Shown: one piece after another, positions 1-8,368 of the stretch
Layout of the letters: every line of letters begins with the position of its first letter
How positions within the stretch are numbered: position 1 is the first letter of the stretch
Source: JBIKWM01 sp044356305
GTDB taxonomy: Bacteria > Bacteroidota > Bacteroidia > UBA10329
Length of the DNA: 64,000 bases
Reading direction: 5' to 3'
Assembly: GCA_044356305.1 (NCBI GenBank)
Contig: JBIKWM010000001.1
Location: forward strand, 62,001-126,000
Notes under the pieces: model-generated
Told to the model about the DNA's origin: nothing
What the model saw: the letters and a program-made list of their open reading frames with translations, nothing else
The model's database searches: none
Translations under genes and position numbers: made by a program

Positions 1-230
1 TCAATCTTCACAAGGTTGTTGATCTGGGCCACACCGAGGTTCTGGAAATCGCGCTGGATGTGCAGTACACCATCGTTGACGATGGTGCCACCCACATCAT
101 TAACTGTATTACCGGCTAAATAGACTTCTACGCCCGGCTGGATGTAGACCGTAGTCTTATTGGTGTGCTGTGCCCAAACGGACGTTGCAAACAGAAGCCC
201 AATGGCAAGACTCAGGTATTTCTTCTCCAT
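1..230 (-). CDS. Secreted protein, N-terminal fragment (cut by window edge)
   Basis: An open frame on the minus strand starts with ATG at 230 and runs off the left edge. The first 22 or so residues form a clear signal peptide (MEKKYLSLAIGLLFATSVWA, then Q), so the product is exported. The visible mature part is rich in V, G and N and reads like the beta-helix-type start of large Bacteroidota surface proteins (phrases such as GVEVYLAGNTV and GGTIVNDGVLHI). No function can be assigned because the rest lies outside the window. The frame was read directly from the bases. Confidence 0.75.
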   Translation of the reverse strand, partial: MEKKYLSLAIGLLFATSVWAQHTNKTTVYIQPGVEVYLAGNTVNDVGGTIVNDGVLHIQRDFQNLGVAQINNLVKI

Positions 231-349
231 GATTCCCGATTGATTCATGTTAAATCGATTGACCAAGGTAGGCATTTGACCCATTGATGGTGAACATCGA
301 TGTGAATTGGCCTTGATGGAATTAAATTCCCGATAAGGAGAAAATTAAA

Positions 350-1339
350 TTAATCAAGTCTCTCAAGTATCTGAACCGCGTTGGTAGCAGCACCCTTCCT
401 GAGGTTATCGGCCACTATCCAAAGGTTGATTGCATTGTCGCAGCTGCCGTCTTTCCTGATTCGGCCCACAAAGACCTCATCCTTTCCATGGGCAGTCATT
501 GGCATCGGGTAAGTAGATGTAGATGGGTCATCGAGCACGATTACACCGGGAGAATCTTTAAGAATCCGATGTACCGTTTCCACCGCTGGGCAGCGCTCAA
601 ATTCTATGTTCACGGCCTCAGAATGGCCCCCGATCACCGGTACGCGCACCGTGGTGGCCGTTAGCCGGAGGTCTGGGATGTCCATGATCTTGCGGCTTTC
701 ATTGACCAGTTTCATCTCCTCCTTGGTGTAACCGTTGTCAGTAAAAACATCGCATTGGGGTATGCAGTTCATGTCAATCCGATGCGGATAGGCGAGGTCG
801 GTGGTATGGCCCATCCGCTCGTCCATGAGTTGTTGCACGGCCTTAGCTCCGGTACCCGAGACACTCTGATAGGTGGAAACGACCACGCGCTTCAGCCCAT
901 ACCCTCTGTGAAGGGGCCAGAGTACCATTACAAGCTGAATGGTGGAACAATTTGGATTGGCAATGATCATATCATCGCTGCTGAGCACATGGCCGTTTAC
1001 CTCAGGTACTATCAGCTTTTTCGTGCTGTCCATGCGCCAGGCCGAGCTGTTGTCAATGACCCTACAGCCAACCTCCGCGAATCGGGGAGCCCATTCTAAC
1101 GAGGTGCCACCACCGGCTGAGAAAAGTGCCACATCGGGACGTAATGCCACCGCTTTGGCGGGGGTCACCACTTCGTGCTCCGTTCCATGGAATCGGACTT
1201 TGGTGCCTGCTGAGCGCTCGGAGGCCACTGGGATGAACATAGAGGGCCTGATGGCACGCTCTTCGAGCACCTTTATCATCTCGCGGCCCACAAGCCCGGT
1301 TGCGCCTACAAGGGCCAGCCGCATCCTGTCTGTTCTCAT
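350..1339 (-). CDS. asd: Aspartate-semialdehyde dehydrogenase
   Basis: Reduces aspartyl phosphate to aspartate semialdehyde with NADPH, the branch point to lysine/diaminopimelate, threonine and methionine, in the cytoplasm. The 329-residue length is normal for the family. Visible marks are the N-terminal nucleotide-binding loop GATGLVG (residues 12-18), the catalytic cysteine in NPNCSTIQ (Cys131) and the later active-site histidine in GGHSEA (His239). The ATG at 1339 abuts the stop codon of the upstream aldehyde dehydrogenase gene, so the two are probably co-transcribed and translationally coupled. A second ATG five codons in (MRLALVG) is an alternative start. Confidence 0.95.
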   Translation of the reverse strand: MRTDRMRLALVGATGLVGREMIKVLEERAIRPSMFIPVASERSAGTKVRFHGTEHEVVTPAKAVALRPDVALFSAGGGTSLEWAPRFAEVGCRVIDNSSAWRMDSTKKLIVPEVNGHVLSSDDMIIANPNCSTIQLVMVLWPLHRGYGLKRVVVSTYQSVSGTGAKAVQQLMDERMGHTTDLAYPHRIDMNCIPQCDVFTDNGYTKEEMKLVNESRKIMDIPDLRLTATTVRVPVIGGHSEAVNIEFERCPAVETVHRILKDSPGVIVLDDPSTSTYPMPMTAHGKDEVFVGRIRKDGSCDNAINLWIVADNLRKGAATNAVQILERLD

Positions 1340-2764
1340 TTATACATAGAATCTGTTCTTAACTAGTATGCGCGGTTCGAGCATGTCGGCCATGGCATAG
1401 CGCACCCCCTCGCGCCCCAGGCCACTGTCTTTCACACCACCATAAGGCATGTGGTCTACCCTGAAAGTGGGAACATCATTAACAATTACTCCGCCAACCT
1501 CCAGACGGGCAAAGGCAAGGTCCATTTCTGTCAATGAATCGGTGAAGATACCCGCCTGCAGCCCGAAACGCGAGTCGTTCACACTTTCTATGGCATCCTC
1601 AAAATCTGTGTAAGGCTCAATGGCCATAACAGGTCCGAAAATCTCGTCAGCGCATACCTGAGCCAGGCGCGGAACATGAGTGAGGATGGTAGGCAATAAC
1701 ACTCCCTCTTTGACCTCTGCACCACAAACTATCCGCGCTCCTGCTTCGACTGCGTCCTTTATCCAACGGCTCACCCGCGCGGTATTGGCCTCATCGATCA
1801 AAACCGATATCTCCGTCTCCAAGTCAGTCGGGTCACCGATACGCAGGCCTGCTACACCTTTTGACATCGCCTCCACAAAACAATCGTAGTGTACCTGATG
1901 AACAAAAAACCTTTGAGCGTGGATGCACACTTGACCTGAGTACGCGAACGCGCCCATCAGGCAACGCGGAACAGCTCTTTCCAGGTCTGCGCTCTCACTG
2001 ATTATCACGCCTGCGTTGCCTCCAAGTTCAAGCACGACTTTCTTGCGTCCGGCCTTGGCTTTCAAGGCCCATCCGACTTCGGGCGATCCGGTGAACGACA
2101 GCAGTTTGAAACGGTCATCGGCTACAAGGCGGTCGCCCATTGACCGCGACATGGGCAAAACGGTGAGCGAACCAGGTGGGAACCCTGCTTCTTCAATGAT
2201 ACGGCCCAAATCCAATGCAGAGAGCGGAGTGGCTGAAGCAGGTTTGAGCACCATGGGGCAACCAGCGGCCAGTGCCGGTGCCACTTTATGAGCAACGAGA
2301 TTGAGCGGATAATTGAACGGGGCGATGCCCGCCACCGGACCGATGGGGAAGTGCCTAACAATGCCTTCGCGGCCCTCGCCTGCCGGGGTGCGGTCCAGTT
2401 GCAGCACCTCAGCCGGCAGTCTAAGGCACTCTTCGGCAGCAATTCTGAACACCTGGGTGGCACGGTCCACCTCGGCCAAGGCGTAGCGCAGTGGTTTGGC
2501 ACACTCTCGGGAAAGGGTCAATGCAAGGTCGTGCCTGCGTGAATGGAGCACATCGGCCACCATGCCAATTGCTGCTGCACGTCTATGGGCCGGCATGGCC
2601 GCCAGTGGACGCTGAGCGGCCAAAGCCGCCATCACGGCAGCCTCGTAGGCTGAATCATCGGCCAGATATGTAGTGCCACAAACCTGTCCGGTCCAAGGCT
2701 CGTGAACCTTAAGAACCGCATCGGTGCGGAAATCGGTCCCTGCTATTCTGATGGGATGATCCAT
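1340..2764 (-). CDS. NAD(P)-dependent aldehyde dehydrogenase
   Basis: Member of the aldehyde dehydrogenase superfamily, oxidising an aldehyde to a carboxylate in the cytoplasm. The protein shows the general-base glutamate motif LELGG, the nucleotide-site phrase FTGSPEVG and the catalytic cysteine in SGQVCIHAQR (about residue 280 from the ATG). The C-terminal part has the usual EIFGPV and the closing GGVKDSGLGREG. About 474 residues is normal. A longer frame opens with TTG at 2788, but that codon sits in the U-tract of the upstream gene's terminator, so the ATG at 2764 is preferred. The substrate is not evident; the CIHAQR neighbourhood resembles phosphonoacetaldehyde/glyceraldehyde-type members. 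It precedes asd without a gap. Confidence 0.88.
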   Translation of the reverse strand: MDHPIRIAGTDFRTDAVLKVHEPWTGQVCGTTYLADDSAYEAAVMAALAAQRPLAAMPAHRRAAAIGMVADVLHSRRHDLALTLSRECAKPLRYALAEVDRATQVFRIAAEECLRLPAEVLQLDRTPAGEGREGIVRHFPIGPVAGIAPFNYPLNLVAHKVAPALAAGCPMVLKPASATPLSALDLGRIIEEAGFPPGSLTVLPMSRSMGDRLVADDRFKLLSFTGSPEVGWALKAKAGRKKVVLELGGNAGVIISESADLERAVPRCLMGAFAYSGQVCIHAQRFFVHQVHYDCFVEAMSKGVAGLRIGDPTDLETEISVLIDEANTARVSRWIKDAVEAGARIVCGAEVKEGVLLPTILTHVPRLAQVCADEIFGPVMAIEPYTDFEDAIESVNDSRFGLQAGIFTDSLTEMDLAFARLEVGGVIVNDVPTFRVDHMPYGGVKDSGLGREGVRYAMADMLEPRILVKNRFYV

Positions 2765-2784
2765 TGACCCGAAAAAAGAAGACC

Positions 2785-2816
2785 ACAAAAGAAAGGGGCC
2801 CGCACGTGCAGGCCCC
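2785..2816 (-). terminator. Rho-independent terminator after the HMA protein pair
   Basis: Inverted repeat 2795-2800 / 2811-2816 (GGGGCC with GGCCCC) around an inner palindrome GCACGTGC; on the minus strand the stem is followed by CTTTCTTTTG. It lies between the stop of the metal-binding lipoprotein gene and the ATG of the aldehyde dehydrogenase and would end the HMA transcript. Confidence 0.75.
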
Positions 2817-2843
2817 AGAAATCATCTGACTGGAGTTGGCCGC

Positions 2844-3260
2844 TCAGCTATGGGTTCCTTGGGTGTGAGCGGCATCCTCATTGACTGCCTCGGTACCAGC
2901 AGGGACGGCATCGCCTGCGCTGACCACCGTGGCCTTATAGGCCCCGCCACCATTTACCCCTTCAATACACTTGATCAGGTCAGCTTGGGTGAGTTTGGCG
3001 GCATCGTAGGTGAATGTGCCAGACTTGGCGTCAAAATCCACCTTGCTCACGGCCACTCCAGCTAGTTTACCGCATTCCTGCTGAATGGTGGCCGCGCATC
3101 CTACTGCACATGTCATGCCCTCGATGCTCACGGTCATGGTAGTAGGCTGCTCCATTACCAGATCCTTATTGTCGGTGGCCGCCTCGGGCTGCGGCTGGTT
3201 GGAGCAGGCAGATACAGAAAGACCGATGGCCGCTGCTATGATGTACTTGTGTGCTTTCAT
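2844..3260 (-). CDS. HMA-domain lipoprotein (heavy-metal binding)
   Basis: A 138-residue lipoprotein: the signal peptide ends in a lipobox LSVSAC with Cys19, so it should be anchored in a membrane facing the periplasm. A heavy-metal-associated domain follows (about residues 42-112) with the motif GMTCAVGC. The two cysteines (51 and 55) are spaced CxxxC rather than the usual CxxC, a variant seen in other Bacteroidota proteins of this kind. The likely role is binding a soft metal such as copper in the envelope. Its start overlaps the stop of the small HMA chaperone by 4 bases, so the two form an operon ending at the hairpin at 2795-2816. Confidence 0.85.
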   Translation of the reverse strand: MKAHKYIIAAAIGLSVSACSNQPQPEAATDNKDLVMEQPTTMTVSIEGMTCAVGCAATIQQECGKLAGVAVSKVDFDAKSGTFTYDAAKLTQADLIKCIEGVNGGGAYKATVVSAGDAVPAGTEAVNEDAAHTQGTHS

Positions 3261-3472
3261 TCTCTTGGTTTTGCTATGTACCCTCCGTGGGTGTTTATGT
3301 TCTTAATGATCCGGTCAATGTCGGTTATCGCTTCATCAAAGGTCACCTCCAGCAAACTGTCTGTCCGGTCGGCTCTGGCATCTGTTACGCCCTCTACTTC
3401 CCTTGCCAGTTCGAAAACCGCTCGCTCGCAATGTCCGCAGGTCATGCCACTCACGCTTATCTGTGCCCTCAT
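3257..3472 (-). CDS. Small cytoplasmic HMA metallochaperone (CopZ-like)
   Basis: A 71-residue protein that is a single heavy-metal-associated domain with the canonical site GMTCGHC (residues 9-15) and no signal peptide. By family it would carry Cu(I) or a similar thiophilic ion in the cytoplasm. It is the first gene of a two-gene operon with the HMA lipoprotein, suggesting one protein per side of the membrane. No P-type ATPase is visible nearby, which leaves the partner unknown. Confidence 0.85.
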   Translation of the reverse strand: MRAQISVSGMTCGHCERAVFELAREVEGVTDARADRTDSLLEVTFDEAITDIDRIIKNINTHGGYIAKPRE

Positions 3473-3541
3473 CTGTGCGTGGCAAAAATAGCCTTTGGCC
3501 GTTTAGCATGTGTGACCCACGTCATCCCGTTCCTTTGCCGC

Positions 3542-4408
3542 ATGGAAGCCCGCAGGTCCGATCAGTTGTTGCTCCTTGCACTCGGTTTTGTCTGGGGCAG
3601 TTCGTTCATCCTGATGAAGATAGGGCTCAACGTTTTCACAGATAGGCAAGTGGCGGCCATGCGCATGTTCTTCGCACTGCTGGCCTGCCTGCCGATGTTG
3701 GTACAGCAATGGCGGAACATTGATGGGAAGATGTGGCTGAAGCTCATCGTCCCCGGCATGTTGGGCAGTTGCATCCCCGCCTTCCTTTTCACTGCCGCGC
3801 AGACAGCGCTACCGTCTTCGCTTACCGGCATGCTCAATTCAACAGTACCCGTCATCACATTGCTGATCGGTCTGGTCTTTTTCGGTCTGCGGCCCACCAT
3901 GGTGCAAGTCGCGGGACTGCTAGTGGGGCTGTGCGGTGCAATGTTGCTCATAGTGGGCCCTGATACAGTGGGCGGTTTCAAACCAGAGGCCTTTCTTGTT
4001 GTGCTGGCGGCCACGTGCTACGCCATCAACCTGAATTATGTGCGCAGATACCTCACGGGTGTGAGCACCATGGTCATAACTGCAGGTGGATTCGTCTGGG
4101 CCGGACTGCCCTGCGGAGTGTATCTGGCCTACGATGGCGCCTTTACCGAAATGCTCCGTTATCAGAATCTGATGCCGCTCTTGGCCATTGTGCTTCTGGC
4201 GGTGGTTGGCACGGCACTGGCCGTGGTGGTCTTCAACCGCCTAATCATCCGCTCTGGGCCGCTGTTTGCGAGCATGGTCACCTACATAGTACCGGTTTTC
4301 GCGGTAATGTGGGGACTTATTGATGGCGAAACAGTACGCCCTGTGCAGTTGGCAGCCGTGGGGCTTGTGCTTGGCGGAGTGTATCTGGTCAACCTAAAGA
4401 AAAGCTGA
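3542..4408 (+). CDS. EamA/DMT-family permease
   Basis: A 288-residue inner-membrane protein of the drug/metabolite transporter superfamily, consisting of two EamA halves with about ten hydrophobic segments. The N-terminus LLLLALGFVWGSSFILMKIGL is the typical first helix of EamA proteins. The frame is open further upstream, but translation most likely begins at the ATG at 3542 (MEARRSDQ), because the upstream codons lie opposite the HMA gene and lack the family pattern. Substrate cannot be predicted. It stands alone between minus-strand genes. Confidence 0.88.
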   Translation: MEARRSDQLLLLALGFVWGSSFILMKIGLNVFTDRQVAAMRMFFALLACLPMLVQQWRNIDGKMWLKLIVPGMLGSCIPAFLFTAAQTALPSSLTGMLNSTVPVITLLIGLVFFGLRPTMVQVAGLLVGLCGAMLLIVGPDTVGGFKPEAFLVVLAATCYAINLNYVRRYLTGVSTMVITAGGFVWAGLPCGVYLAYDGAFTEMLRYQNLMPLLAIVLLAVVGTALAVVVFNRLIIRSGPLFASMVTYIVPVFAVMWGLIDGETVRPVQLAAVGLVLGGVYLVNLKKS

Positions 4409-4417
4409 CCCCTTCCC

Positions 4418-6772
4418 TCAGAATGTGAACTTGGCCTGAAGGGTGAAACTTCGCAGCGGTTCAGGTTTGGCTGGGCGCACGGAATAGACCAGGTTGCCTA
4501 TGTTCTTGCACATGAAAGTGAGCTGGCACAGGTCGGAGATCTTATAACCGACACGGGCATCCCATACCATGTCTCCGTTGCGGTGTAAGGCGGTATAACG
4601 TTTCATCGCGTTGAAGTCGTTGGCTATAACCCCGATAGCAATATCAAATGTGCTCGGCAGCAACTCGGGATAGCTGCCGAAATAGCAGGTGGTGCCCACC
4701 GAGAGGCGTTTATAGCCAAGCTCAAGGTCGCCACGGAACAGATGTCTATTGCGGAACTGTAGGATATTGCTGGCATCCTCAGGCAATTTTCCTGAAATAT
4801 CGGGCTCAATGATTTTGAACATGTTTCCGAACATATCGCCCATATATGTCCCGAAATCACTACGCGATGAATCGAGGCTCACGGGGTAAGTATAGGTATA
4901 GCCCAGCATGGCAGTGACTGTTATCGGGCCCAGATTGCCCATCGTGTTAATTGAAAGCTCAAGACCGGCAATTCGCGCATTCTCAACGTTGTTCGGGTGC
5001 AGTCCGATAAATAGGGTATCGCCAACAAAAAGGGCCGAGTCGGTGGCCGCACTCACAAAGCGATACTCCACCATGTTCTGATATTGTTGCCAAAAGAATG
5101 CGAAATCAATCAAGGCTTTCCATTTGCCCACTTTAATCACCTGATTCAGACCTATTTCAGCGTTCCACCCCTTTTCAGGCTTCAGGTTGGGATTGGGCAG
5201 AATGCGCAGCATATTGAAAAGCTGGTTGGTTATGAACCGTTCGGCCACGGCCGGAATGCGGTAACTCTGCCCGAACGAACCCCGCACGAAGGTGCCGGTC
5301 ACAAATCCGTAGTTGATACCTGCACGGAAAACGGGCACACCAGTCTCCACGTACTCATCGACACCAAGGATCTCATAACGCACCCCGCCCACGATTCCCA
5401 ATCTGCGGTGCTTGTACTCGCCCTGTGCGTAAACCGCCCCAGAATAGGTCTTGCGCAGCCCTGTGTACAGGTTGCTGCTGCTCAGGCCGATGGTGGCCGG
5501 GGCACCCACTGTGAGTATCCATTTGTCTTTCCAGTTCTTCTGAAACTGATAGTTCTCCATCAGGTTGTTCATGATGGCATCGGGGTCGGTACCGCTTCCG
5601 AAACGATGGATGTACAGCCACCTCAGGTCGAGCTGGTGGCGGTTGCCCTTTCCGTACTGCCACAGGAAGTGCGGGTCGAGATTCCAACGCAGGTACCTGT
5701 CGCCACTGCCGGCAGCCAACACAAAAGTGCTGTCGTCAAGATTGCGAGATAGGAAGAACCTGCCGCTCTGCTCATACATCACGTTGTAATCAATGCCCCA
5801 ATTGCTGCCGGGTTGGGTCTTGTGACGCACGCGGGTCTTCACATTGGCCCGCACGCGCAGCTCATCAGAATCCTGGAGCACATTCCTGTGATGATAGAAT
5901 GCTCCGCCCGAGACAATGTCCACCCTTTTTTCTCTCCGCCTATGACTGAAAGTGAAGCCAGACTGACCGCGCACATCATTGTCGCTCCACCACCTCATCG
6001 CACGGTCGTCCGGGTTGCTGTAAAGCGAGGCGAACGAGGTTATTTCAGTGCGAGGCTTGTCCTCTGTGGGCCATGCCGTTCGCATATTAACGATGCCGTT
6101 AAGGGCCGAGGATCCGTAAACCACGCTTGCCGCACCCTTTATCACTTCCACCTGCTCCACATTCTCGAGTGGGGCCATGCCCATCTGCCCTTCACCAATG
6201 TCCGAACTCATGAAACCCATACCATCAACCAGTATGGCCACACGGCTACCCACTCCGTACGAATAGCTGCTGCCGCCACGTATCGACACCTGGCTATCCT
6301 GCACCTGCACACCGGGCGTGCGGTTCACCACCTCGCCAAGGTTCACATTATTGGTACTGCTCACCAGCGCCTTGCCTATCACCTGCATGCTAACGGTCTC
6401 TTCCTCAATCCTCTTCTCGTACTGGCTTGCAGACACCACCACAATATCCAGCTGCTTTGAGTCAGGATCAAGCACAATGGCAACACTGACCTCCTTGCCT
6501 GCCAGCACCGTCACCTCAGTGGTGTGCTTTGTATAGCCGATGAACGAGGCCGTGAGTGTGTGCTTGCCGGGGTTCAATGAAAGGCGGTAGTGCCCGTTGA
6601 TATCGGTGGTAGAACCTGTGCCGTCATCGGCCACAACATTGGCCCCTATCAGGCTTTCTTTGCCCTCGCTGTCGCGCACAGTGCCCACCACTGTGCCATT
6701 CTGGGCAAAGGCCTGCGACAAATGGATGAAAAGGAAAGCAACGAGCGAGAGACTGGGTAGTATTCTGATCAT
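4418..6772 (-). CDS. TonB-dependent outer-membrane receptor
   Basis: A 784-residue outer-membrane receptor. After a signal peptide (MIRILPSLSLVAFLFIHLSQ, then AFAQ) comes a carboxypeptidase-regulatory-like beta-sandwich (GTVVGTVRDSEGKESLIGAN), then the plug domain (about residues 110-240, with VQDSQVSIRGGSSYSYGVG and the phrase IKGAASVVYGSSALNGIVN) and a C-terminal beta-barrel ending in an aromatic residue (LQAKFTF). It would import a ligand such as a siderophore, metal chelate or oligomer using TonB energy. A longer frame starts 14 codons upstream, but the ATG at 6770-6772 begins the signal peptide. It is transcribed divergently from the next gene. No SusD partner is adjacent. Confidence 0.93.
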   Translation of the reverse strand: MIRILPSLSLVAFLFIHLSQAFAQNGTVVGTVRDSEGKESLIGANVVADDGTGSTTDINGHYRLSLNPGKHTLTASFIGYTKHTTEVTVLAGKEVSVAIVLDPDSKQLDIVVVSASQYEKRIEEETVSMQVIGKALVSSTNNVNLGEVVNRTPGVQVQDSQVSIRGGSSYSYGVGSRVAILVDGMGFMSSDIGEGQMGMAPLENVEQVEVIKGAASVVYGSSALNGIVNMRTAWPTEDKPRTEITSFASLYSNPDDRAMRWWSDNDVRGQSGFTFSHRRREKRVDIVSGGAFYHHRNVLQDSDELRVRANVKTRVRHKTQPGSNWGIDYNVMYEQSGRFFLSRNLDDSTFVLAAGSGDRYLRWNLDPHFLWQYGKGNRHQLDLRWLYIHRFGSGTDPDAIMNNLMENYQFQKNWKDKWILTVGAPATIGLSSSNLYTGLRKTYSGAVYAQGEYKHRRLGIVGGVRYEILGVDEYVETGVPVFRAGINYGFVTGTFVRGSFGQSYRIPAVAERFITNQLFNMLRILPNPNLKPEKGWNAEIGLNQVIKVGKWKALIDFAFFWQQYQNMVEYRFVSAATDSALFVGDTLFIGLHPNNVENARIAGLELSINTMGNLGPITVTAMLGYTYTYPVSLDSSRSDFGTYMGDMFGNMFKIIEPDISGKLPEDASNILQFRNRHLFRGDLELGYKRLSVGTTCYFGSYPELLPSTFDIAIGVIANDFNAMKRYTALHRNGDMVWDARVGYKISDLCQLTFMCKNIGNLVYSVRPAKPEPLRSFTLQAKFTF

Positions 6773-6827
6773 GCGCACGGTGGAAATTTCAGCGGCCAAA
6801 ATAGGCAGGCGCACGTTTCAGGTGATA

Positions 6828-7724
6828 ATGACGTCCATTTGGTGTTTTGGGTCTCTGTTGCCCGCCTGTATTTTGGCCCAGGCCCCGTGCCTGCCCACTG
6901 CCAGCGGATACTGGAAGAGCAATGGATCGGCCGTGGGCGGTTGCGCCCTGCATGACGACCTGGTACTTATTGGCGCATCGACTGACACTCGGGCCACAGT
7001 GTGCATGTACCGCACCCAGACCGACACTCTTGCCTGGGTGAGCGAGAAACCCGTAGCGCTGGCACCATACACCTTACCGGGCGCCATGCAACTGTGGGAT
7101 GGTTGGCTCTTTATCGGGGCCGATGACCCAAAGTCGCGCAAGGACGGCCGACTCATGGTGTTCGATATGCGCACGGCCAGTGCTACCACTGCGCCACCGG
7201 TATTCACCTTTGTGCGCGATGGCGAGAAGAATTTCTCGATGGCAAGGGCTATTGCCGTGGCCGATAGAGGCGGGCATCTATTGGTGGCCATAGCATCGGA
7301 GCATTGCACCACCATCGAATTCTTCATCAGCAACGGAAAAGACCCCTCGGCCAAGGACTTCAACCTCACACGCTGGTGCCAGTGGGACTCGCGAACAGCA
7401 AAACGCAAGAAATGGAGCGACCGCGAATGGCACCTCTACCGCACATTGGCCCTGACATCAGTCGATGGGATCATTCGCCTGCACGCCCTCGGAACTGACC
7501 GCAAGGGCAAGACCGTGCTCGACACCTATCGTATTGAGCCAAAGGAGGACATTTTCACCCTTATGGTGAAAGAGGGCACACGCACCATTGAGGTGCCCCA
7601 TGCCGAAGAGCCCGAGCAGGCATTCGGGATATGTATTGGCGATGGTGCCCGACCCATGGCACTGTGGGCGCGCAAAAGCGGCAAAGTGCTTCGGGCAGGG
7701 GTGGCTGGCGAGGCCCCACGCTGA
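6828..7724 (+). CDS. Secreted protein of unknown function
   Basis: A 298-residue protein that I do not recognise. The start (MTSIWCFGSLLPACILAQA) looks like a signal peptide. The body has repeating hydrophobic strand-like segments with small phrases such as DDLVLIGAS, DGWLFIGADD and GHLLVAIASEH spaced roughly like blades of a beta-propeller. It is rich in Cys and Trp for its size. It is divergent from the TonB receptor with only about 55 bases between the start codons, so the two may share a control region. The start at 6828 was chosen because the upstream part of the open frame overlaps the receptor gene. Confidence 0.65.
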   Translation: MTSIWCFGSLLPACILAQAPCLPTASGYWKSNGSAVGGCALHDDLVLIGASTDTRATVCMYRTQTDTLAWVSEKPVALAPYTLPGAMQLWDGWLFIGADDPKSRKDGRLMVFDMRTASATTAPPVFTFVRDGEKNFSMARAIAVADRGGHLLVAIASEHCTTIEFFISNGKDPSAKDFNLTRWCQWDSRTAKRKKWSDREWHLYRTLALTSVDGIIRLHALGTDRKGKTVLDTYRIEPKEDIFTLMVKEGTRTIEVPHAEEPEQAFGICIGDGARPMALWARKSGKVLRAGVAGEAPR

Positions 7725-7870
7725 ATTTTTCCATCGGGTTTTTCTCACATCCTGCTAATGGCAGGCAATCTGGCGCTCTCTGAATTGTTTTGAGTACCCG
7801 ATCGGCAAGGTGCAAAGGCCCATGGATCCTTAACCTGAAGCAACAGGCCCCAACGGTAACTTCGGCCCCT

Positions 7871-8368
7871 GTGAAACGCACATTGGTGCTCATACGCCAC
7901 GCCAAGAGCGACCGCGAACTGCCTTGGCCCGATGATTTCAGCCGGCCGCTGAGCATGCGTGGCACACACGATGCGGTGTACATGGCACCAGAGGTGGTGG
8001 CCCACATTCCGCCTGCCCCGGTGATACTGAGCAGTCCAGCGGTGCGTGCTCTGAGTACCGCCACCATATTCAGTCAGCATATAAAAGACGGCCATGCGCT
8101 GCTTCAACTGCGGCCTGAACTGTACCATGCCACCCCACAGGTCATGTTGCATGTGTTGGCCGGAGTGGCCGACAGCTGTTCCTGCGTGCTGCTCTTTGCC
8201 CACGAGCCGGGCCTTTCGGGGCTTGTGACCATGTTACGCACCGAGCCGATGCATCACCTTTCAACGTGTGGGGCGGTGGGCCTCAGTCTGCAAGGCACCA
8301 CATGGGCCGATGCACTGCGCGGAAAGGCCGGGCATCTTTTTCACATCACTCCAAAAGACAAGAGATGA
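7871..8368 (+). CDS. sixA: SixA-like histidine phosphatase
   Basis: A 165-residue member of the histidine phosphatase (phosphoglycerate mutase) superfamily. The catalytic motif LVLIRHAKS sits at the N-terminus and a second active-site histidine in LLFAHEPGLSG, as in SixA phosphohistidine phosphatases. No ATG precedes the RHA motif; a GTG at 7871 (VKRTLVLIRHAKS) gives the usual SixA length, while a TTG at 7790 would add 27 unrelated residues. Its stop overlaps the ppk1 start (ATGA), so it is the first gene of a polyphosphate operon. The role in polyphosphate metabolism is inferred from this context. Confidence 0.85.
   Translation: MKRTLVLIRHAKSDRELPWPDDFSRPLSMRGTHDAVYMAPEVVAHIPPAPVILSSPAVRALSTATIFSQHIKDGHALLQLRPELYHATPQVMLHVLAGVADSCSCVLLFAHEPGLSGLVTMLRTEPMHHLSTCGAVGLSLQGTTWADALRGKAGHLFHITPKDKR

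Noticed and set aside
755..1349. Open frames antisense to asd
   Set aside because: Shadow frames of a well-supported gene with no independent evidence.
2765..2788. Eight-codon N-terminal extension of the aldehyde dehydrogenase
   Set aside because: The start would be TTG within the U-tract of a terminator; the ATG at 2764 fits the family length better.
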